From contig NZ_RAQO01000008.1 of NCBI RefSeq assembly GCF_003610775.1, positions 434,001-498,000 on the forward strand: 64,000 bases of DNA, read 5' to 3'. This stretch comes from Alginatibacterium sediminis (lineage in GTDB: Bacteria; Pseudomonadota; Gammaproteobacteria; Enterobacterales; Celerinatantimonadaceae). Below, piece after piece: positions 26,130 to 36,924 of the stretch. Position numbers and translations under genes: made by a program. Below the pieces are notes generated by a model. The model did no database searches. It saw only the letters and a list, made by a program, of their open reading frames with translations, and was not told the origin of the DNA. Positions within the stretch are counted from its first letter, which is position 1; every line of letters begins with the position of its first letter.

Positions 26130-28865
26130 TTAGCTCAATTTCCCATGACACTGTTTAAACTTCTTACCCGAACCACAAGGGCATGGCTCATTACGGCCAA
26201 CCTTTTTGCCATCTCTCACAAAAGTTTGATCATCAGCTTCTTGCGTCTCAGACTCGCCATCAGCCAATTGGTTTTGCGCCTGCTGATGTTGCTGCTCAAG
26301 CGCAGCCATCGCTTTCACTTCAGCCTCGCGTCGGCGACGTTCCATTTCTTCAACTTCTTTAGGGTCCTGCACTTGGACCTTACTCACCAAGCCAATAACA
26401 TCGGCTTTGTAAGCTTCAAGCATTTCGGTAAACAATTCGAAAGACTCACGCTTATATTCTTGCTTTGGATTTTTTTGCGCATATCCACGCAAGTGAATAC
26501 CTTGACGCAAATGATCCATCGCTGCCAAGTGCTCTTTCCAAAGCTGGTCAAGCGTTTGCAACATCACAGATTTTTCAAATTGACGCATTGGCGCTTCACC
26601 AACGGTATCAATTTTACGTTGGTATTCGCTAACAGCCGCTTCAACGATACGTTCTTTTAGTTTTTCTTCGTAAAGTTTATCGTCGTCATCTAGCCACTGC
26701 TTTATCGGTAAGTCGAGACCAAAATCATTCTTCAAACGCTCTTGTAAGCCGTCGATATCCCACATTTCTTCAAGTGATTGTGGCGGAATATAGCCATCGA
26801 TAACTTCAAGATATACGTCTTGACGGATGTGCTCGATAATCTCTGAGACATCGCTATTATCCATAAGCTCATTGCGCTGCTCATAAACAACTTTACGTTG
26901 GTCATTGGCGACGTCATCAAACTCAAGCAAGGATTTACGTACATCAAAGTTACGCCCTTCGACTTTACGTTGGGCATTTTCAATGGCGCGAGAAACCCAT
27001 GGGTGTTCAATAGCTTCGCCATTTTCTAGACCAAATTTCTGCAGCATGCTACTGACACGGTCCGATGCAAAAATACGCATCAAGCTGTCGTCCATACACA
27101 GATAAAAGCGACTTGAACCCGCATCACCTTGACGACCAGCACGTCCACGCAGTTGATTATCGATACGACGCGACTCGTGGCGTTCAGTACCAATGATATG
27201 CAATCCGCCAGCTTTAAGTACTGCATCATGACGAACTTGCCAGTCAGCTTTGATTTTATCTATTTGTTCTTGCGTTGCATTCTCTAAAGCCGAGATTTCG
27301 GCCTGCCAACTACCACCAAGAACAATATCGGTACCACGACCGGCCATGTTAGTTGCAATCGTAACTGCACCGGCCAAACCTGCTTGGGCAACAATCTCAG
27401 CTTCTTTTTCATGGAACTTAGCATTGAGAACTTTATGTGGGATTTTCTTTTTCTTCAAAATCTCGGAAAGGAGTTCTGAATTTTCAATTGAAACCGTACC
27501 CACCAATACTGGACGCTGGTCTTCAATACACGACAAAACGTCAGTGACAATCGCGTCGTATTTTTCTTCAGCGGTAAGATAGACCAAATCACCACGGTCA
27601 TCACGGATCATCGGTTGGTTGGTTGGAACAACAACCGTATCTAAGCCGTAAATATGTTGGAATTCAAATGCTTCAGTATCGGCTGTACCGGTCATCCCAC
27701 CTAGTTTTTCATAGAGACGGAAAAAGTTTTGGAAAGTAATCGAAGCCAGTGTTTGGTTTTCATTTTGGATCTTCACCCCTTCTTTAGCTTCGACAGCTTG
27801 GTGCAGACCTTCAGACCAACGACGTCCTACCATGGTACGTCCGGTGTGCTCATCAACGATGACGATTTCACCATCTGGACTCACAATGTAGTCAACGTTT
27901 AACTCAAATAAAGTATGCGCGCGCAATGCGGCGTTAACATGGTGAAGCAAGCTAATACTGGTCGCCGAATATAAAGAATCATGCTCGTCTAACAAGCCTT
28001 CCTCTTTTAATAAGTTCTCAACAAACTCTTGACCATTCTCAGTAAGATGAACTTGCTTAGATTTTTCATCTAAGGTGTAGTGGCCATCACCGCGGTATTC
28101 TTCGGTATCTTCTTCTGCTTGCAACTGAAGCTTTGGAATAAGAAGGTTAATTTTTTGGTATAGCTCTGAGCTATCTTCGGCAGGCCCAGAAATAATCAAA
28201 GGCGTACGCGCTTCATCGATAAGAATTGAATCCACTTCATCTATCACGGCGAAGTGCAATGGACGCTGTACACGCTGTTCTGGTGAAAACGCCATGTTAT
28301 CGCGAAGATAATCGAAACCAAATTCGTTGTTGGTACCGTAAGTCACGTCGGCTTGGTAGGCTTCAATTTTTTCTTGAGGCTCCATACCTGAAATGTTGAC
28401 TGATACGGTCATGCCTAAGAAATCAAACAGCGGACGATTCCAATCAGCATCACGTTTTGCCAAGTAATCATTGACCGTAATGACATGCACGCCTTTGCCA
28501 GTCAACGCGTTTAGGTAAGCTGGTAGTGTGGCAGTTAAGGTTTTACCTTCACCAGTTCGCATTTCAGCAATTTGGTTATTGTTAAGGACCATGCCCCCAA
28601 CCAGCTGTACATCAAAGTGACGCATACCAAAGACACGCTTTGATGCTTCTCGTACAACGGCAAAAGCTTCTGGCAAAATGCTATCGAGAGACTTCCCTTC
28701 GCTGAGAAGTGTTTTGAATTCTTCAGTTTTTTGTTTGAGCTGTTCGTCGCTAAGCGCTTCAAAATCAGCCTCGAAAACATTGACCTGCAAGGCTATTTTA
28801 TTTAATTTTTTGATAGTACGGTCATTACGGCTACCGATGACCTTAGTGATAAGTTTGCTAATCAT
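26130..28865 (-). CDS. secA: Preprotein translocase ATPase SecA
   Basis: SecA binds precursor proteins and drives them through SecYEG with ATP. The 911-residue protein (E. coli 901) begins like E. coli SecA ([13 protein letters not shown]). Walker A is MRTGEGKT, the DEAD-type box is in [19 protein letters not shown], and [16 protein letters not shown] is motif VI. The zinc-binding SecB/ribosome contact tail [14 protein letters not shown] is complete. It follows an M23 peptidase gene on the same strand; I see no SecM-type arrest peptide upstream. Confidence 0.98.
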   Translation of the reverse strand: MISKLITKVIGSRNDRTIKKLNKIALQVNVFEADFEALSDEQLKQKTEEFKTLLSEGKSLDSILPEAFAVVREASKRVFGMRHFDVQLVGGMVLNNNQIAEMRTGEGKTLTATLPAYLNALTGKGVHVITVNDYLAKRDADWNRPLFDFLGMTVSVNISGMEPQEKIEAYQADVTYGTNNEFGFDYLRDNMAFSPEQRVQRPLHFAVIDEVDSILIDEARTPLIISGPAEDSSELYQKINLLIPKLQLQAEEDTEEYRGDGHYTLDEKSKQVHLTENGQEFVENLLKEEGLLDEHDSLYSATSISLLHHVNAALRAHTLFELNVDYIVSPDGEIVIVDEHTGRTMVGRRWSEGLHQAVEAKEGVKIQNENQTLASITFQNFFRLYEKLGGMTGTADTEAFEFQHIYGLDTVVVPTNQPMIRDDRGDLVYLTAEEKYDAIVTDVLSCIEDQRPVLVGTVSIENSELLSEILKKKKIPHKVLNAKFHEKEAEIVAQAGLAGAVTIATNMAGRGTDIVLGGSWQAEISALENATQEQIDKIKADWQVRHDAVLKAGGLHIIGTERHESRRIDNQLRGRAGRQGDAGSSRFYLCMDDSLMRIFASDRVSSMLQKFGLENGEAIEHPWVSRAIENAQRKVEGRNFDVRKSLLEFDDVANDQRKVVYEQRNELMDNSDVSEIIEHIRQDVYLEVIDGYIPPQSLEEMWDIDGLQERLKNDFGLDLPIKQWLDDDDKLYEEKLKERIVEAAVSEYQRKIDTVGEAPMRQFEKSVMLQTLDQLWKEHLAAMDHLRQGIHLRGYAQKNPKQEYKRESFELFTEMLEAYKADVIGLVSKVQVQDPKEVEEMERRRREAEVKAMAALEQQHQQAQNQLADGESETQEADDQTFVRDGKKVGRNEPCPCGSGKKFKQCHGKLS

Positions 28866-28931
28866 TTGGTTTACTTATTATCGAGACTGAATTTGTATTG
28901 GCCTGAGGCCTTCCTTTCTACTGTTTTATGC

Positions 28932-29846
28932 TTAGCCCGCTCGGTTTAGATATTCGGCTGGATTCACCGGCTCACCGTTACGAATGACTTCAAAATGCAC
29001 ATGTGGCCCAGTAGAACGGCCGGTACTACCCATAGTTGCAACAACATCACCTTTAGCAATGACATCACCGCGTTTAACAATTACTTCTTGTGCGTGAGCA
29101 TAGCGTGTCATGGTGCCAAGACCATGTTCTATCTCAACTATTTTGCCATAACCGGCTCGAAAACCCGACCAGGTGACAATACCACCACCTACAGCCAAGA
29201 TCTCTGTGCCTGTTGCACCGGCAATATCTACACCTCGGTGAAAACGTCCATTACCGGTAAAAGGGTCAACACGATTACCAAAAGGCGATGTCAACCATAC
29301 TCCGTCTCGCGGTGAAGGCCAACCCGAAATCTCACTCTCTTGTTGTATTTTGAGGCGCTTAGCCCATGTTTCAAGGGTTAACTGTCGATTTTGCTCAAAA
29401 AACAGCTGTTCGTCGAGTGCAATTAGCTGCCAACCAAGCTCACTGACACTCTGGGTGCTGCTGTCTCGCATTGCAATTAGGTCTGATTCCAATTGCTCAG
29501 GATCATAGTGGTCTAGCAACTGTTGGTCCACTTTTTGGCTTTGCATGCTGGCCATTTGTGCTTGCAAACGCCCTATACTGCTAGCCATAGAACGCAAAGT
29601 GGTTTGGTATTGCTGTTCGAGTTCTGAAACTTCGGGATGCCCGTTAAGTTCAAACTCGCGTAGTTGCTGTTCTTGAACGAAAACTTGCTGATTCAAATCT
29701 TGGATTTTACTGCCCAAGCTCAACATAATGGCGATTAAACCAACAAAAAGAGAGAAAATAGGCCAGCGACTTTGAGTGGGCTGCGCTTTGACTGGTGTAG
29801 CATCGCTACTGGAGTATACTGAATGGTCTGTCATCACAACTTTCAT
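28932..29846 (-). CDS. M23-family murein endopeptidase (LytM domain)
   Basis: A 304-residue inner-membrane-anchored protein: a short cytoplasmic N terminus, one membrane segment (about residues 28-46), a periplasmic coiled coil (about 48-170) and a C-terminal LytM/M23 domain. The zinc site is intact, with FHRGVDIA (H and D) and HVHFE. It is therefore likely an active peptidoglycan cross-link hydrolase rather than an activator such as EnvC. It occupies the place of secM between lpxC and secA. The ATG at 29846 is used; ATG 29834 is possible. The divergent dciA start is only 5 bases away. Confidence 0.88.
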   Translation of the reverse strand: MKVVMTDHSVYSSSDATPVKAQPTQSRWPIFSLFVGLIAIMLSLGSKIQDLNQQVFVQEQQLREFELNGHPEVSELEQQYQTTLRSMASSIGRLQAQMASMQSQKVDQQLLDHYDPEQLESDLIAMRDSSTQSVSELGWQLIALDEQLFFEQNRQLTLETWAKRLKIQQESEISGWPSPRDGVWLTSPFGNRVDPFTGNGRFHRGVDIAGATGTEILAVGGGIVTWSGFRAGYGKIVEIEHGLGTMTRYAHAQEVIVKRGDVIAKGDVVATMGSTGRSTGPHVHFEVIRNGEPVNPAEYLNRAG

Positions 29847-29851
29847 AAATT

Positions 29852-30292
29852 ATGGCTCGGCAAAAACACCAACCCTTGAGTGTACAACGCTTACTGCAAC
29901 AGCAAGCTGACCCTAAGCTATCAAGACAGCTTAATCATCAGCATCAATGGCAGCAAATTTCTCAGCAGGTGCTCGGACCGCTAAATCTAGAACAATGTCG
30001 TATTACGGCAATGAAAAACGGTACCGTATTTATTGATTGCCCTTCAGCCGTTTGGATGCAACGGTTAAAACAGTTACGTCCGGCTTTACTAACTGCTTGT
30101 CGCAAGGCTTTACCAGCAACCATTAGCATTGATTTTTCTGTAAACCCTAAGCTCAGCTCAAAACCGATTACTACTAACGTTGCAAGCCCTGTGGTATCAA
30201 GCGTAACTGCTAGCACCAGCAGTCGCGAAATCCCTGAAGAAGTAAAAAAATTACGCGAAAGCTTAAAACAAAAAGCGCCACACGGAGAGTAG
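29852..30292 (+). CDS. dciA: DUF721 protein, DciA-type helicase loader
   Basis: DciA loads the replicative helicase DnaB in bacteria that lack the phage-derived DnaC/DnaI loaders. The 146-residue protein has the DUF721 core: QWQQISQQVLGPLN, then ITAMKNGTVFIDCPSAVWMQRLKQLRPALL. A flexible Ser/Thr-rich linker and a short basic helix follow. In Vibrio the gene also lies between lpxC and secA. It is the only plus-strand gene in about 20 kb of minus-strand genes. The first ATG at 29852 is used though no ribosome site is evident. Confidence 0.85.
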   Translation: MARQKHQPLSVQRLLQQQADPKLSRQLNHQHQWQQISQQVLGPLNLEQCRITAMKNGTVFIDCPSAVWMQRLKQLRPALLTACRKALPATISIDFSVNPKLSSKPITTNVASPVVSSVTASTSSREIPEEVKKLRESLKQKAPHGE

Positions 30293-30307
30293 GCGCAGCG
30301 CTTTTTT
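30270..30307 (+). terminator. Probable terminator after dciA
   Basis: AAAAGCGC (30271-30278) pairs with GCGCTTTT (30298-30305) around a 19-base loop and ends in a T-run. It overlaps the end of dciA and lies just beyond the converging lpxC stop. Confidence 0.6.
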
Positions 30308-30327
30308 ACCTTTGTATATCACTTAGT

Positions 30328-31245
30328 TTAGTAAGCAAATACCGGTTCAAACAGGTTCTGAGTTTGGGCTTGGGTTTGTTCAAATGTTACAAACTCCCAA
30401 GACTCTTGCTGTGCTAATAACGCACGAGCTAAGGCATTGTTTAGAGCATGCCCCGATTTAAAGGCTCGCAAATGACCCAAAATGTTGTGACCGGTTAAGT
30501 ATAAGTCGCCAATAGCGTCCAATACTTTGTGTTTCACAAATTCGTCGTCATAACGCAATCCATCTTCGTTCAGAATACGGAAGTCATCAAGCACAATGGC
30601 GTTTTCTAAGCTTCCGCCTAGGGCCAAGTTATGTGATTGTAAATACTCAATATCGCGCATAAAACCAAAGGTTCTAGCCCGACTAAGTTCTTTTACAAAA
30701 GCATCAGTACTTAAGTCCATCGACACGTGCTGGTTACGCCCTTCCATTGCCGGGTGTTCAAAGTCGATAGTAAAATCAATTTTGAATCCAGACGGATGTG
30801 GTAACAGCTCGGCCCACTTGTCTTCTAATTCCACACGAATAGCTTTGGTTATCTTGATGAATTTCTTAGCTTTACTCTGCTCTTGTAAACCAGCAGATTG
30901 CAGTAAGAAAACAAAGGGACTTGCGCTTCCATCCATAATTGGAATTTCCGCGGCGTCAACCTCGATCAATAAGTTATCTATGCCTAATGCAGCGATAGCA
31001 GCCAGCAGATGTTCCACCGTAGCAATCCGGTTTTGCTGTGGATCAACCAAGCCCGTACACAACGTCGTATCCTTAACCAGATTGGCATCCGCAGGGATGT
31101 CTACCGGTGGATTTAAGTCGTTGCGACGAAACACAATACCTGAATCAACTGGCGCTGGATTAAAAGCAATAGTTACTTTTTTACCCGAGTGCAAGCCAAC
31201 ACCGGTCGCTTGTGTATAGCGACCAATGGTACGTTGTTTGATCAT
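30328..31245 (-). CDS. lpxC: UDP-3-O-acyl-N-acetylglucosamine deacetylase
   Basis: LpxC carries out the committed step of lipid A synthesis and is a zinc enzyme. Zinc ligands are visible in VEHLLAA (first His) and [13 protein letters not shown] (His and Asp), and the catalytic His is in [15 protein letters not shown]. Length is 305 residues, the same as in E. coli. It is the last gene of the dcw cluster, separated from ftsZ by about 110 bases that could hold its own promoter. Confidence 0.98.
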   Translation of the reverse strand: MIKQRTIGRYTQATGVGLHSGKKVTIAFNPAPVDSGIVFRRNDLNPPVDIPADANLVKDTTLCTGLVDPQQNRIATVEHLLAAIAALGIDNLLIEVDAAEIPIMDGSASPFVFLLQSAGLQEQSKAKKFIKITKAIRVELEDKWAELLPHPSGFKIDFTIDFEHPAMEGRNQHVSMDLSTDAFVKELSRARTFGFMRDIEYLQSHNLALGGSLENAIVLDDFRILNEDGLRYDDEFVKHKVLDAIGDLYLTGHNILGHLRAFKSGHALNNALARALLAQQESWEFVTFEQTQAQTQNLFEPVFAY

Positions 31246-31354
31246 ATATCAACCTCATTTGTCAGACTGAGTCAGTCAATTAGCCAAACATACTAGCATA
31301 TTCGATAGCTTTAACCAAATAATGAGCAATATGCCCCATAATCAGTTGTTTATA

Positions 31355-32506
31355 CTAGTCCGCTTGACGACGCAAGAAAGCTGGAATATCCAAGTAATCA
31401 TTTTCAGGTGTTTCTGCTCGAGAACCATTTACCGCAACCGCTGGAGCGGCATCATTGATAACTGGTTGGCTAGAGTTTACCACCATACGTTCTTGTTCTG
31501 GTTGTACTGTGGCATTGCTCACAATAGAGATATCAGGACGGCGTTCCATTCCAATACCTGTTGCAACAACAGTCACACGTAGTTCATCGCTCATTTCTGG
31601 ATCAATAACTGCGCCAACAACCACAGTGGCATCTTCTGCTGCAAAAGCTTTAACCGCGTTACCAACAGTTTCAAACTCTTCAATACTCATATCAAAACCA
31701 GCAGTGATATTCACCAAAATACCGCGAGCACCAGCTAAATCGACATCTTCAAGCAATGGACTAGAAATTGCAGTATCAGCTGCTTCTTCTGCGCGGTCTT
31801 CACCACGTGCGATACCCGTACCCATCATTGCAGTACCCATCTCACTCATCACAGCGCGTACGTCTGCAAAGTCGACGTTGATCAAACCAGTACGAGTGAT
31901 TAGCTCAGCAATACCTTGTACCGCGCCCAGCAAAACATTGTTCGCCGCTTTAAAGGCATCTAATAGCGATACGCCACGACCTAAAACCTTAAGTAGTTTG
32001 TCATTAGGTACGGTAATTAATGAATCAACATGCTTTGACAGCTCGTCGATACCAATTTGAGCAAAGCTTGAGCGTTTTTTACCTTCAAAACCAAATGGTT
32101 TAGTCACAACAGCTACTGTAAGAATACCAAGCTCTTTAGCAATTTCTGCTACAACTGGCGCAGCACCAGTACCTGTACCACCACCCATACCAGCGGCGAT
32201 AAAGATCATATCACTGCCTTGTAGTTGGCTCATGATCGCATCGCGATCTTCAATTGCTGCTTCACGGCCCGTCTCTGGATTTGCACCAGCACCAAGACCC
32301 TTAGTGACTGCGCTTCCGATTTGAATCGTGTTATGTGCACTCGATTTACGCAAGGCTTGTGAATCTGTATTGATGGTAATAAATTCGACACCTTCGATTG
32401 ATTGCTCAACCATGTGTTCAACTGCATTACCACCGCCGCCGCCAACACCAATCACTTTAATGACTGCGTCTTGCGCGAGCTCTTCTGCCATTTCAAAAAT
32501 ACTCAT
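31355..32506 (-). CDS. ftsZ: Cell division protein FtsZ
   Basis: FtsZ is the tubulin-like GTPase that forms the division ring. The GTP-binding signature GGGTGTGAAPVVAE is intact, as is the synergy-loop region NVDFADVRAVM. The C-terminal peptide DYLDIPAFLRRQ, which binds FtsA, ZipA and MinC, is complete. Length is 383 residues, the same as in E. coli. It follows ftsA by 30 bases. Confidence 0.99.
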   Translation of the reverse strand: MSIFEMAEELAQDAVIKVIGVGGGGGNAVEHMVEQSIEGVEFITINTDSQALRKSSAHNTIQIGSAVTKGLGAGANPETGREAAIEDRDAIMSQLQGSDMIFIAAGMGGGTGTGAAPVVAEIAKELGILTVAVVTKPFGFEGKKRSSFAQIGIDELSKHVDSLITVPNDKLLKVLGRGVSLLDAFKAANNVLLGAVQGIAELITRTGLINVDFADVRAVMSEMGTAMMGTGIARGEDRAEEAADTAISSPLLEDVDLAGARGILVNITAGFDMSIEEFETVGNAVKAFAAEDATVVVGAVIDPEMSDELRVTVVATGIGMERRPDISIVSNATVQPEQERMVVNSSQPVINDAAPAVAVNGSRAETPENDYLDIPAFLRRQAD

Positions 32507-32536
32507 ATCTACTCTCCAGTTTACCCAAACGGGTAG

Positions 32537-33793
32537 TTAAAACTCACCCTTAAGCCATGTTGAAAGACGGCGCATTAGCTGACTGACTCCGCTATTGCTT
32601 CGCTCTTCTAACTGCTTTACAGATTTGTTTTCTTTTCCATAGTGCAATAAACCTACTGCTGTTGCGTAAGTAGGTGCTTGAACATACTCTGTTAGCCCCG
32701 ATACGTTCATCGGCTGACCAACCCGAACTTGGCATTGCAAAATACGCTCAGCGCATTCAACAACACCTTCAATTTGCGAGGCGCCACCGGTTAATACCAC
32801 ACCAGCACCTAGCTGTAATTTTGAACCTTGATTGCTTAAGTCTTCACCTAGCTCATCTAAGGTTGATTTAATCATGCCAAATAGCTCGCTATAACGCGGC
32901 TCTATTACTTCAGCAAGCGTCTGTCGTTGCAAACTACGAGACGGACGACCACCGACACTTGGCACTTCTATGGTGTCATCGCGCGCAACTAAACTGCCTA
33001 AAGCGCAACCATAACGAACCTTGACGGATTCGGCATCACTTAAGGGGGTTCCAAACACAGTAGCGATATCTCTCGTTACTGAATTACCCGCTAGTGGAAT
33101 CACCGAGGTATGACGCAAAGACCCACCGGTAAAAACGGCTAGATCCATAGTTCCTGAGCCGATGTCTACAACGCACACACCTAGCTCTTTTTCATCATCA
33201 GTAAGTACCGCATAGCTTGAAGCTAAAGCTGAGAAAATTAGCTGATCAACTTGAAGTTGGCAACGCTCGACACACTTAACAATGTTTTTCACCATATCGT
33301 TATGGCAGGCAATTAAGTGTACTTTTGCTTCCATACGCACACCTGACAAGCCTAAAGGGTTCTTGATGCCTTCTTGGTAATCAATGGCAAACTCTTGCGG
33401 GAGCACATGCAATATTCGGTGTTCGTCAGGCATTTTCACCGATTTAGCGGTATGAATCGCGTTGTCGATATCTTCCTGAGTCACTTCTTTATCGGTGATC
33501 GGCTCCATACCGCGTTCGTTAAAGCACTGAATATGCTTGCCTGAAACCCCTAAATAGACAGAGGAAATTTTGCAATCAGCCATTAGCTCTGCTTCAGCAA
33601 GTGCTCGCTGGACCGTATCGACCACCAAATCGAGGTCAACGACACCACCTTTATCCATGCCACGAGCGGGATGGCTACCAACGCCAATAATGCTCATCTC
33701 ACCGGAATTAAGTACTTCGCCAATTAAGGCTGTAATTTTGGTACTTCCGATATCGAGACCGACAAGTAGGTTTCTATCCATTGCTTTCGTCAT
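32537..33793 (-). CDS. ftsA: Cell division protein FtsA
   Basis: FtsA is an actin-like ATPase that tethers FtsZ filaments to the membrane. The phosphate loop is VGLDIGSTKITALIGE, followed by GMDKGGVVDLD; the C-terminal amphipathic membrane anchor is seen in LMRRLSTWLKGEF. The ATG at 33793 (MTKAMDRNLLVGL) is chosen because it aligns with the E. coli N terminus MIKATDRKLVVGL; it overlaps the end of ftsQ by 20 bases. Length is 418 residues (E. coli 420). Confidence 0.98.
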   Translation of the reverse strand: MTKAMDRNLLVGLDIGSTKITALIGEVLNSGEMSIIGVGSHPARGMDKGGVVDLDLVVDTVQRALAEAELMADCKISSVYLGVSGKHIQCFNERGMEPITDKEVTQEDIDNAIHTAKSVKMPDEHRILHVLPQEFAIDYQEGIKNPLGLSGVRMEAKVHLIACHNDMVKNIVKCVERCQLQVDQLIFSALASSYAVLTDDEKELGVCVVDIGSGTMDLAVFTGGSLRHTSVIPLAGNSVTRDIATVFGTPLSDAESVKVRYGCALGSLVARDDTIEVPSVGGRPSRSLQRQTLAEVIEPRYSELFGMIKSTLDELGEDLSNQGSKLQLGAGVVLTGGASQIEGVVECAERILQCQVRVGQPMNVSGLTEYVQAPTYATAVGLLHYGKENKSVKQLEERSNSGVSQLMRRLSTWLKGEF

Positions 33794-34529
33794 TGTGTTG
33801 CGAACCCTGTTGCTTCCACCCCACGGCAAATCCCGTGTCGTATCTTAAATCAATATATTGCATCCGCTGATGCTCGAGTTGTGGGTATAGCCGAAGCAGC
33901 TTTGCTATACGTTGCTCTAACTGCTCCTGCCCCACGATAATTTCTAATCCAGTGTCGAGACGTAAATCCCATGAATGACGATTACTAAGTGCCATCGATG
34001 TTATTTTTAAACCTTGTAGCTCTAGCATCGGTCCGATTAGTGCAAATGCATCTTTAACCTTTACCGCGTCTTTATCTGGGCCACTTAAGAAAACTAAGTC
34101 GCTTTTAACCTGAGCCGGTGAACCTTGGAATACCTCACCGTCAACGTCGACCAAAGCGTTGCCGTTCCAAGTCGCTAATGGCTGATGTTCCAATAGCCGA
34201 ATGCGCAATTTATCTGGCCATTGTTTTCGCAGCGTTACGCTTTTTATCCAAGGCAATGCTTCTAGTTGACTTTGTACTTCATCAACATCCAATGTGAAGA
34301 AATTTCCTGCCTGTGGAACTTGCGCCAATATTTGTTGCAGATCTGCATCAGCGACATACTTACGCTCTCCACTGACCAACAAACGACTCATAGGTGCTAA
34401 CTGTCGGTCGCTCAAATTTTGGTACATAAGCACCACAAAACTGATCAATCCTCCCAAAACCAACACAAACAGCACAAAGCTTAGCCAGTGGCCAAGTTTT
34501 GACTCATGTTGATATTGCAAAGCCATCAT
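33774..34529 (-). CDS. ftsQ: Cell division protein FtsQ
   Basis: FtsQ is a bitopic protein that recruits FtsB/FtsL to the divisome. It has a short cytoplasmic tail, one membrane segment (about residues 15-37), a POTRA domain (RLLVSGERKYVADADLQQIL onwards) and a C-terminal beta domain. WPDKLRIRLLEHQPLATWN is the usual conserved block. Length is 251 residues against 276 in E. coli; both ends are shorter. The start overlaps the ddl stop (TGATG). Confidence 0.95.
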   Translation of the reverse strand: MMALQYQHESKLGHWLSFVLFVLVLGGLISFVVLMYQNLSDRQLAPMSRLLVSGERKYVADADLQQILAQVPQAGNFFTLDVDEVQSQLEALPWIKSVTLRKQWPDKLRIRLLEHQPLATWNGNALVDVDGEVFQGSPAQVKSDLVFLSGPDKDAVKVKDAFALIGPMLELQGLKITSMALSNRHSWDLRLDTGLEIIVGQEQLEQRIAKLLRLYPQLEHQRMQYIDLRYDTGFAVGWKQQGSQHNDESNG

Positions 34530-35470
34530 CAGTGAGCCAGCTCCAATATTTTAAGTACCAATTGTTCGAAACTCATACCCAGTTGTTTAGCAGCCATCGG
34601 CACTAGACTTTTTTCAGTCATACCTGGTGAAGTATTCACTTCAAGCAAATTCCAGCCGCCATTTTCATCTTGCATAAAATCAACCCTTCCCCAACCTTCA
34701 CAACCAGCAGCTTGGAATGCGCGGAGGGCAATTTGTCCTAATTCTTGTTCTTGTTCTGGGCTTAAACCGCTTGGACAAAAGTACTGGGTACTATTGCTCT
34801 GATATTTCGCCGTATAGTCATAGAAATCGTGCGGTGTCGACATTCGTATCGAAGGCAATGCAGTTTGCCCTAGTATGGCAACCGTATACTCTGCGCCACT
34901 AAGCCAGCGTTCAATCAATACTTGCTGATCGTATTCAAATGCCATGTCTATTGCGGCTTTGAGTTCGTCACAATTACTCGCAATGGCCATACCGATGCTT
35001 GAGCCCTCTAAACAAGGCTTCACCATTACTTTGCCACCTAATGCCACCAATAAACTAGCCGCTTCGTCAACCTGATAACTGTCTTTCTCAACGAGTTTGA
35101 AGTCAGCCGTTGGTAGTTCTAAGCTTTGCCAAATTTGTTTACAGCGGCCTTTATCCATTGCCAGAGCACTGCCTAGAACTCGGCTACCGGTATAAGGAAT
35201 GTCTAAAAACTCCAAAGCACCTTGCAGTGTCCCGTCTTCACCGCCGCGACCGTGTAATGCAATAAAGGCATGAGTGAATTTTTCTTCAACTAAGCGATGT
35301 AAATCATAATCGGCTGTATCTATACCAAACACATTCAAACCGCTACGCTCAAATGCGCTCAAGACAGCTGCGCCAGATTTCAAAGAAACCTCACGCTCTG
35401 CTGAGCTGCCACCCAACAATACGGCGACTTTACCAAATTCAGAATTCAATGCTTGTTGGCTTAAACTCAC
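34529..35470 (-). CDS. ddlB: D-alanine--D-alanine ligase
   Basis: Ddl joins two D-alanines for the end of the peptidoglycan stem peptide. The ATP-grasp protein is 313 residues (E. coli DdlB 306). Motifs include [42 protein letters not shown] and [16 protein letters not shown]. Its position between murC and ftsQ is the standard place of ddlB. The ATG overlaps the murC stop by 4 bases. Confidence 0.97.
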   Translation of the reverse strand: MSLSQQALNSEFGKVAVLLGGSSAEREVSLKSGAAVLSAFERSGLNVFGIDTADYDLHRLVEEKFTHAFIALHGRGGEDGTLQGALEFLDIPYTGSRVLGSALAMDKGRCKQIWQSLELPTADFKLVEKDSYQVDEAASLLVALGGKVMVKPCLEGSSIGMAIASNCDELKAAIDMAFEYDQQVLIERWLSGAEYTVAILGQTALPSIRMSTPHDFYDYTAKYQSNSTQYFCPSGLSPEQEQELGQIALRAFQAAGCEGWGRVDFMQDENGGWNLLEVNTSPGMTEKSLVPMAAKQLGMSFEQLVLKILELAH

Positions 35471-36924
35471 TTGGACTCCTCTTTAAGCTTTTCAATTTTT
35501 AATTCACAGGCTGCTAATTGTTTGGCTAGTACCCCAATATTTCCCGCACCTTGAGTCAGTAAAAAATCACCACCTTTTATATGGTCAGCAAGCATGGGCG
35601 CTAAGTCGCTTGGTGTTTTTACATAAACCGGCTCCAATCCACGTTGCCGTAACGAGCGACATAACGCGCGGCTGTCTGCACCTGGAATGGGGTCTTCTCC
35701 TGCAGAATAAACCTCAAGCAGCAACAGGCTATCAACTTGCGCGAGTACTTCGACAAAGTCTTCATACAAATCACGCGTTCTGCTGTAGCGGTGCGGCTGG
35801 AAGGCCATCACTAAACGTTTTTCTGGATAGGCGGCGCGGGCTGCCAAAATAGTTGCTAATACTTCCGTCGGATGATGCCCATAATCATCCACGAGCATGA
35901 CTTCGCCATTACCCGTTTCAAATTCGCCATAATGTTCGAAACGTCGACCAATACCTTCAAACTTGGCTAATGCGCTTAAGATAGCTTCATCATCTATGCC
36001 ATCTTCACTGGCAACTGCTATAGCGGCCGCTGCATTCAAGGCATTGTGCTCACCGGGCATATTCAGATCGATTCTAAGTGCCGCGCGCTCTTTGCGTAGC
36101 ACCGTAAACGAACAACGCTCTCTGCTTTGGGAAAAATCTTGAATGCGCACATCCGAGCCTTCTGAAAAACCGTAGGTGATAATATGACGGCCGACTTCTG
36201 GCATTATTTCGTGGATGCCCGCATCGTCATTACATAAAACGGCAATGCCATAAAAAGGCAGGTTGTGTAAGAATTCGATAAAAGTCGAATACAACTTATT
36301 GACGTCACCACCATAGGTATCCATATGGTCAGCTTCGATATTAGTAACCACCGCGACCATAGGTTGTAAATGCAAGAATGACGCATCACTTTCATCGGCT
36401 TCGGCAATGAGGTAACGACTAGCACCTAAGCGAGCATTGGTACCGGCACTATTAAGCAAACCACCAATTACAAAAGTTGGATCGCGATCCGCCTCTGCAT
36501 AGATGCTTGCAATAAAGCTTGTGGTTGTGGTTTTACCATGGGTTCCGGCAACCGCAACGCCATGCCGATAGCGCATCAACTCTGCGAGCATTTCAGCTCG
36601 ACGTACAATCGGAATACGCTGCTCTTTGGCGGCAACCAATTCGGGGTTGTCCAAAGGAATTGCCGTTGATGCAACAACCACGCTTACGCCGCTAACATGT
36701 TCAGCGGCATGACCAATAAGAATACGAGCACCAGCAGACTGCAAACGTTGCGTCATTGCATTAGGCGCCTGATCAGAACCACTAACTTGATAGCCTTCAT
36801 TGGCAAGCACTTCGGCGATGCCACCCATGCCTGCTCCGCCAATTCCCACGAAGTGAATTCGCTCAACACGACGCATCTCTGGAATGCTTTGACGGACGGT
36901 TTTAGCCAGCTCAACTTTTGTCAT
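35467..36924 (-). CDS. murC: UDP-N-acetylmuramate--L-alanine ligase
   Basis: MurC adds L-alanine to UDP-MurNAc, the first stem-peptide step. The 485-residue Mur ligase has [17 protein letters not shown] at the N terminus, the ATP loop [10 protein letters not shown], and [10 protein letters not shown]. It is distinct from Mpl (11.4-12.8 kb), which lacks the GIGGAGM start. It overlaps the murG end by 14 bases and ddlB by 4 bases. Confidence 0.98.
   Translation of the reverse strand: MTKVELAKTVRQSIPEMRRVERIHFVGIGGAGMGGIAEVLANEGYQVSGSDQAPNAMTQRLQSAGARILIGHAAEHVSGVSVVVASTAIPLDNPELVAAKEQRIPIVRRAEMLAELMRYRHGVAVAGTHGKTTTTSFIASIYAEADRDPTFVIGGLLNSAGTNARLGASRYLIAEADESDASFLHLQPMVAVVTNIEADHMDTYGGDVNKLYSTFIEFLHNLPFYGIAVLCNDDAGIHEIMPEVGRHIITYGFSEGSDVRIQDFSQSRERCSFTVLRKERAALRIDLNMPGEHNALNAAAAIAVASEDGIDDEAILSALAKFEGIGRRFEHYGEFETGNGEVMLVDDYGHHPTEVLATILAARAAYPEKRLVMAFQPHRYSRTRDLYEDFVEVLAQVDSLLLLEVYSAGEDPIPGADSRALCRSLRQRGLEPVYVKTPSDLAPMLADHIKGGDFLLTQGAGNIGVLAKQLAACELKIEKLKEESK

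Noticed and set aside
26145-26660. Plus-strand ORF of 171 codons opposite secA
   Set aside because: It lies wholly within secA on the other strand and its product is a low-complexity Leu/Phe/His-rich sequence with no family features.
28866-29846. SecM-type arrest peptide upstream of secA
   Set aside because: The gene in this position is an M23 peptidase and its C terminus shows no arrest-like motif.
30596-31219. Plus-strand ORF of 207 codons opposite lpxC
   Set aside because: Antisense shadow of a conserved gene; the product is Ser/Ala-rich with no motif.
31455-32060. Plus-strand ORF of 201 codons opposite ftsZ
   Set aside because: Antisense shadow of ftsZ; the composition reflects ftsZ codon usage read backwards.
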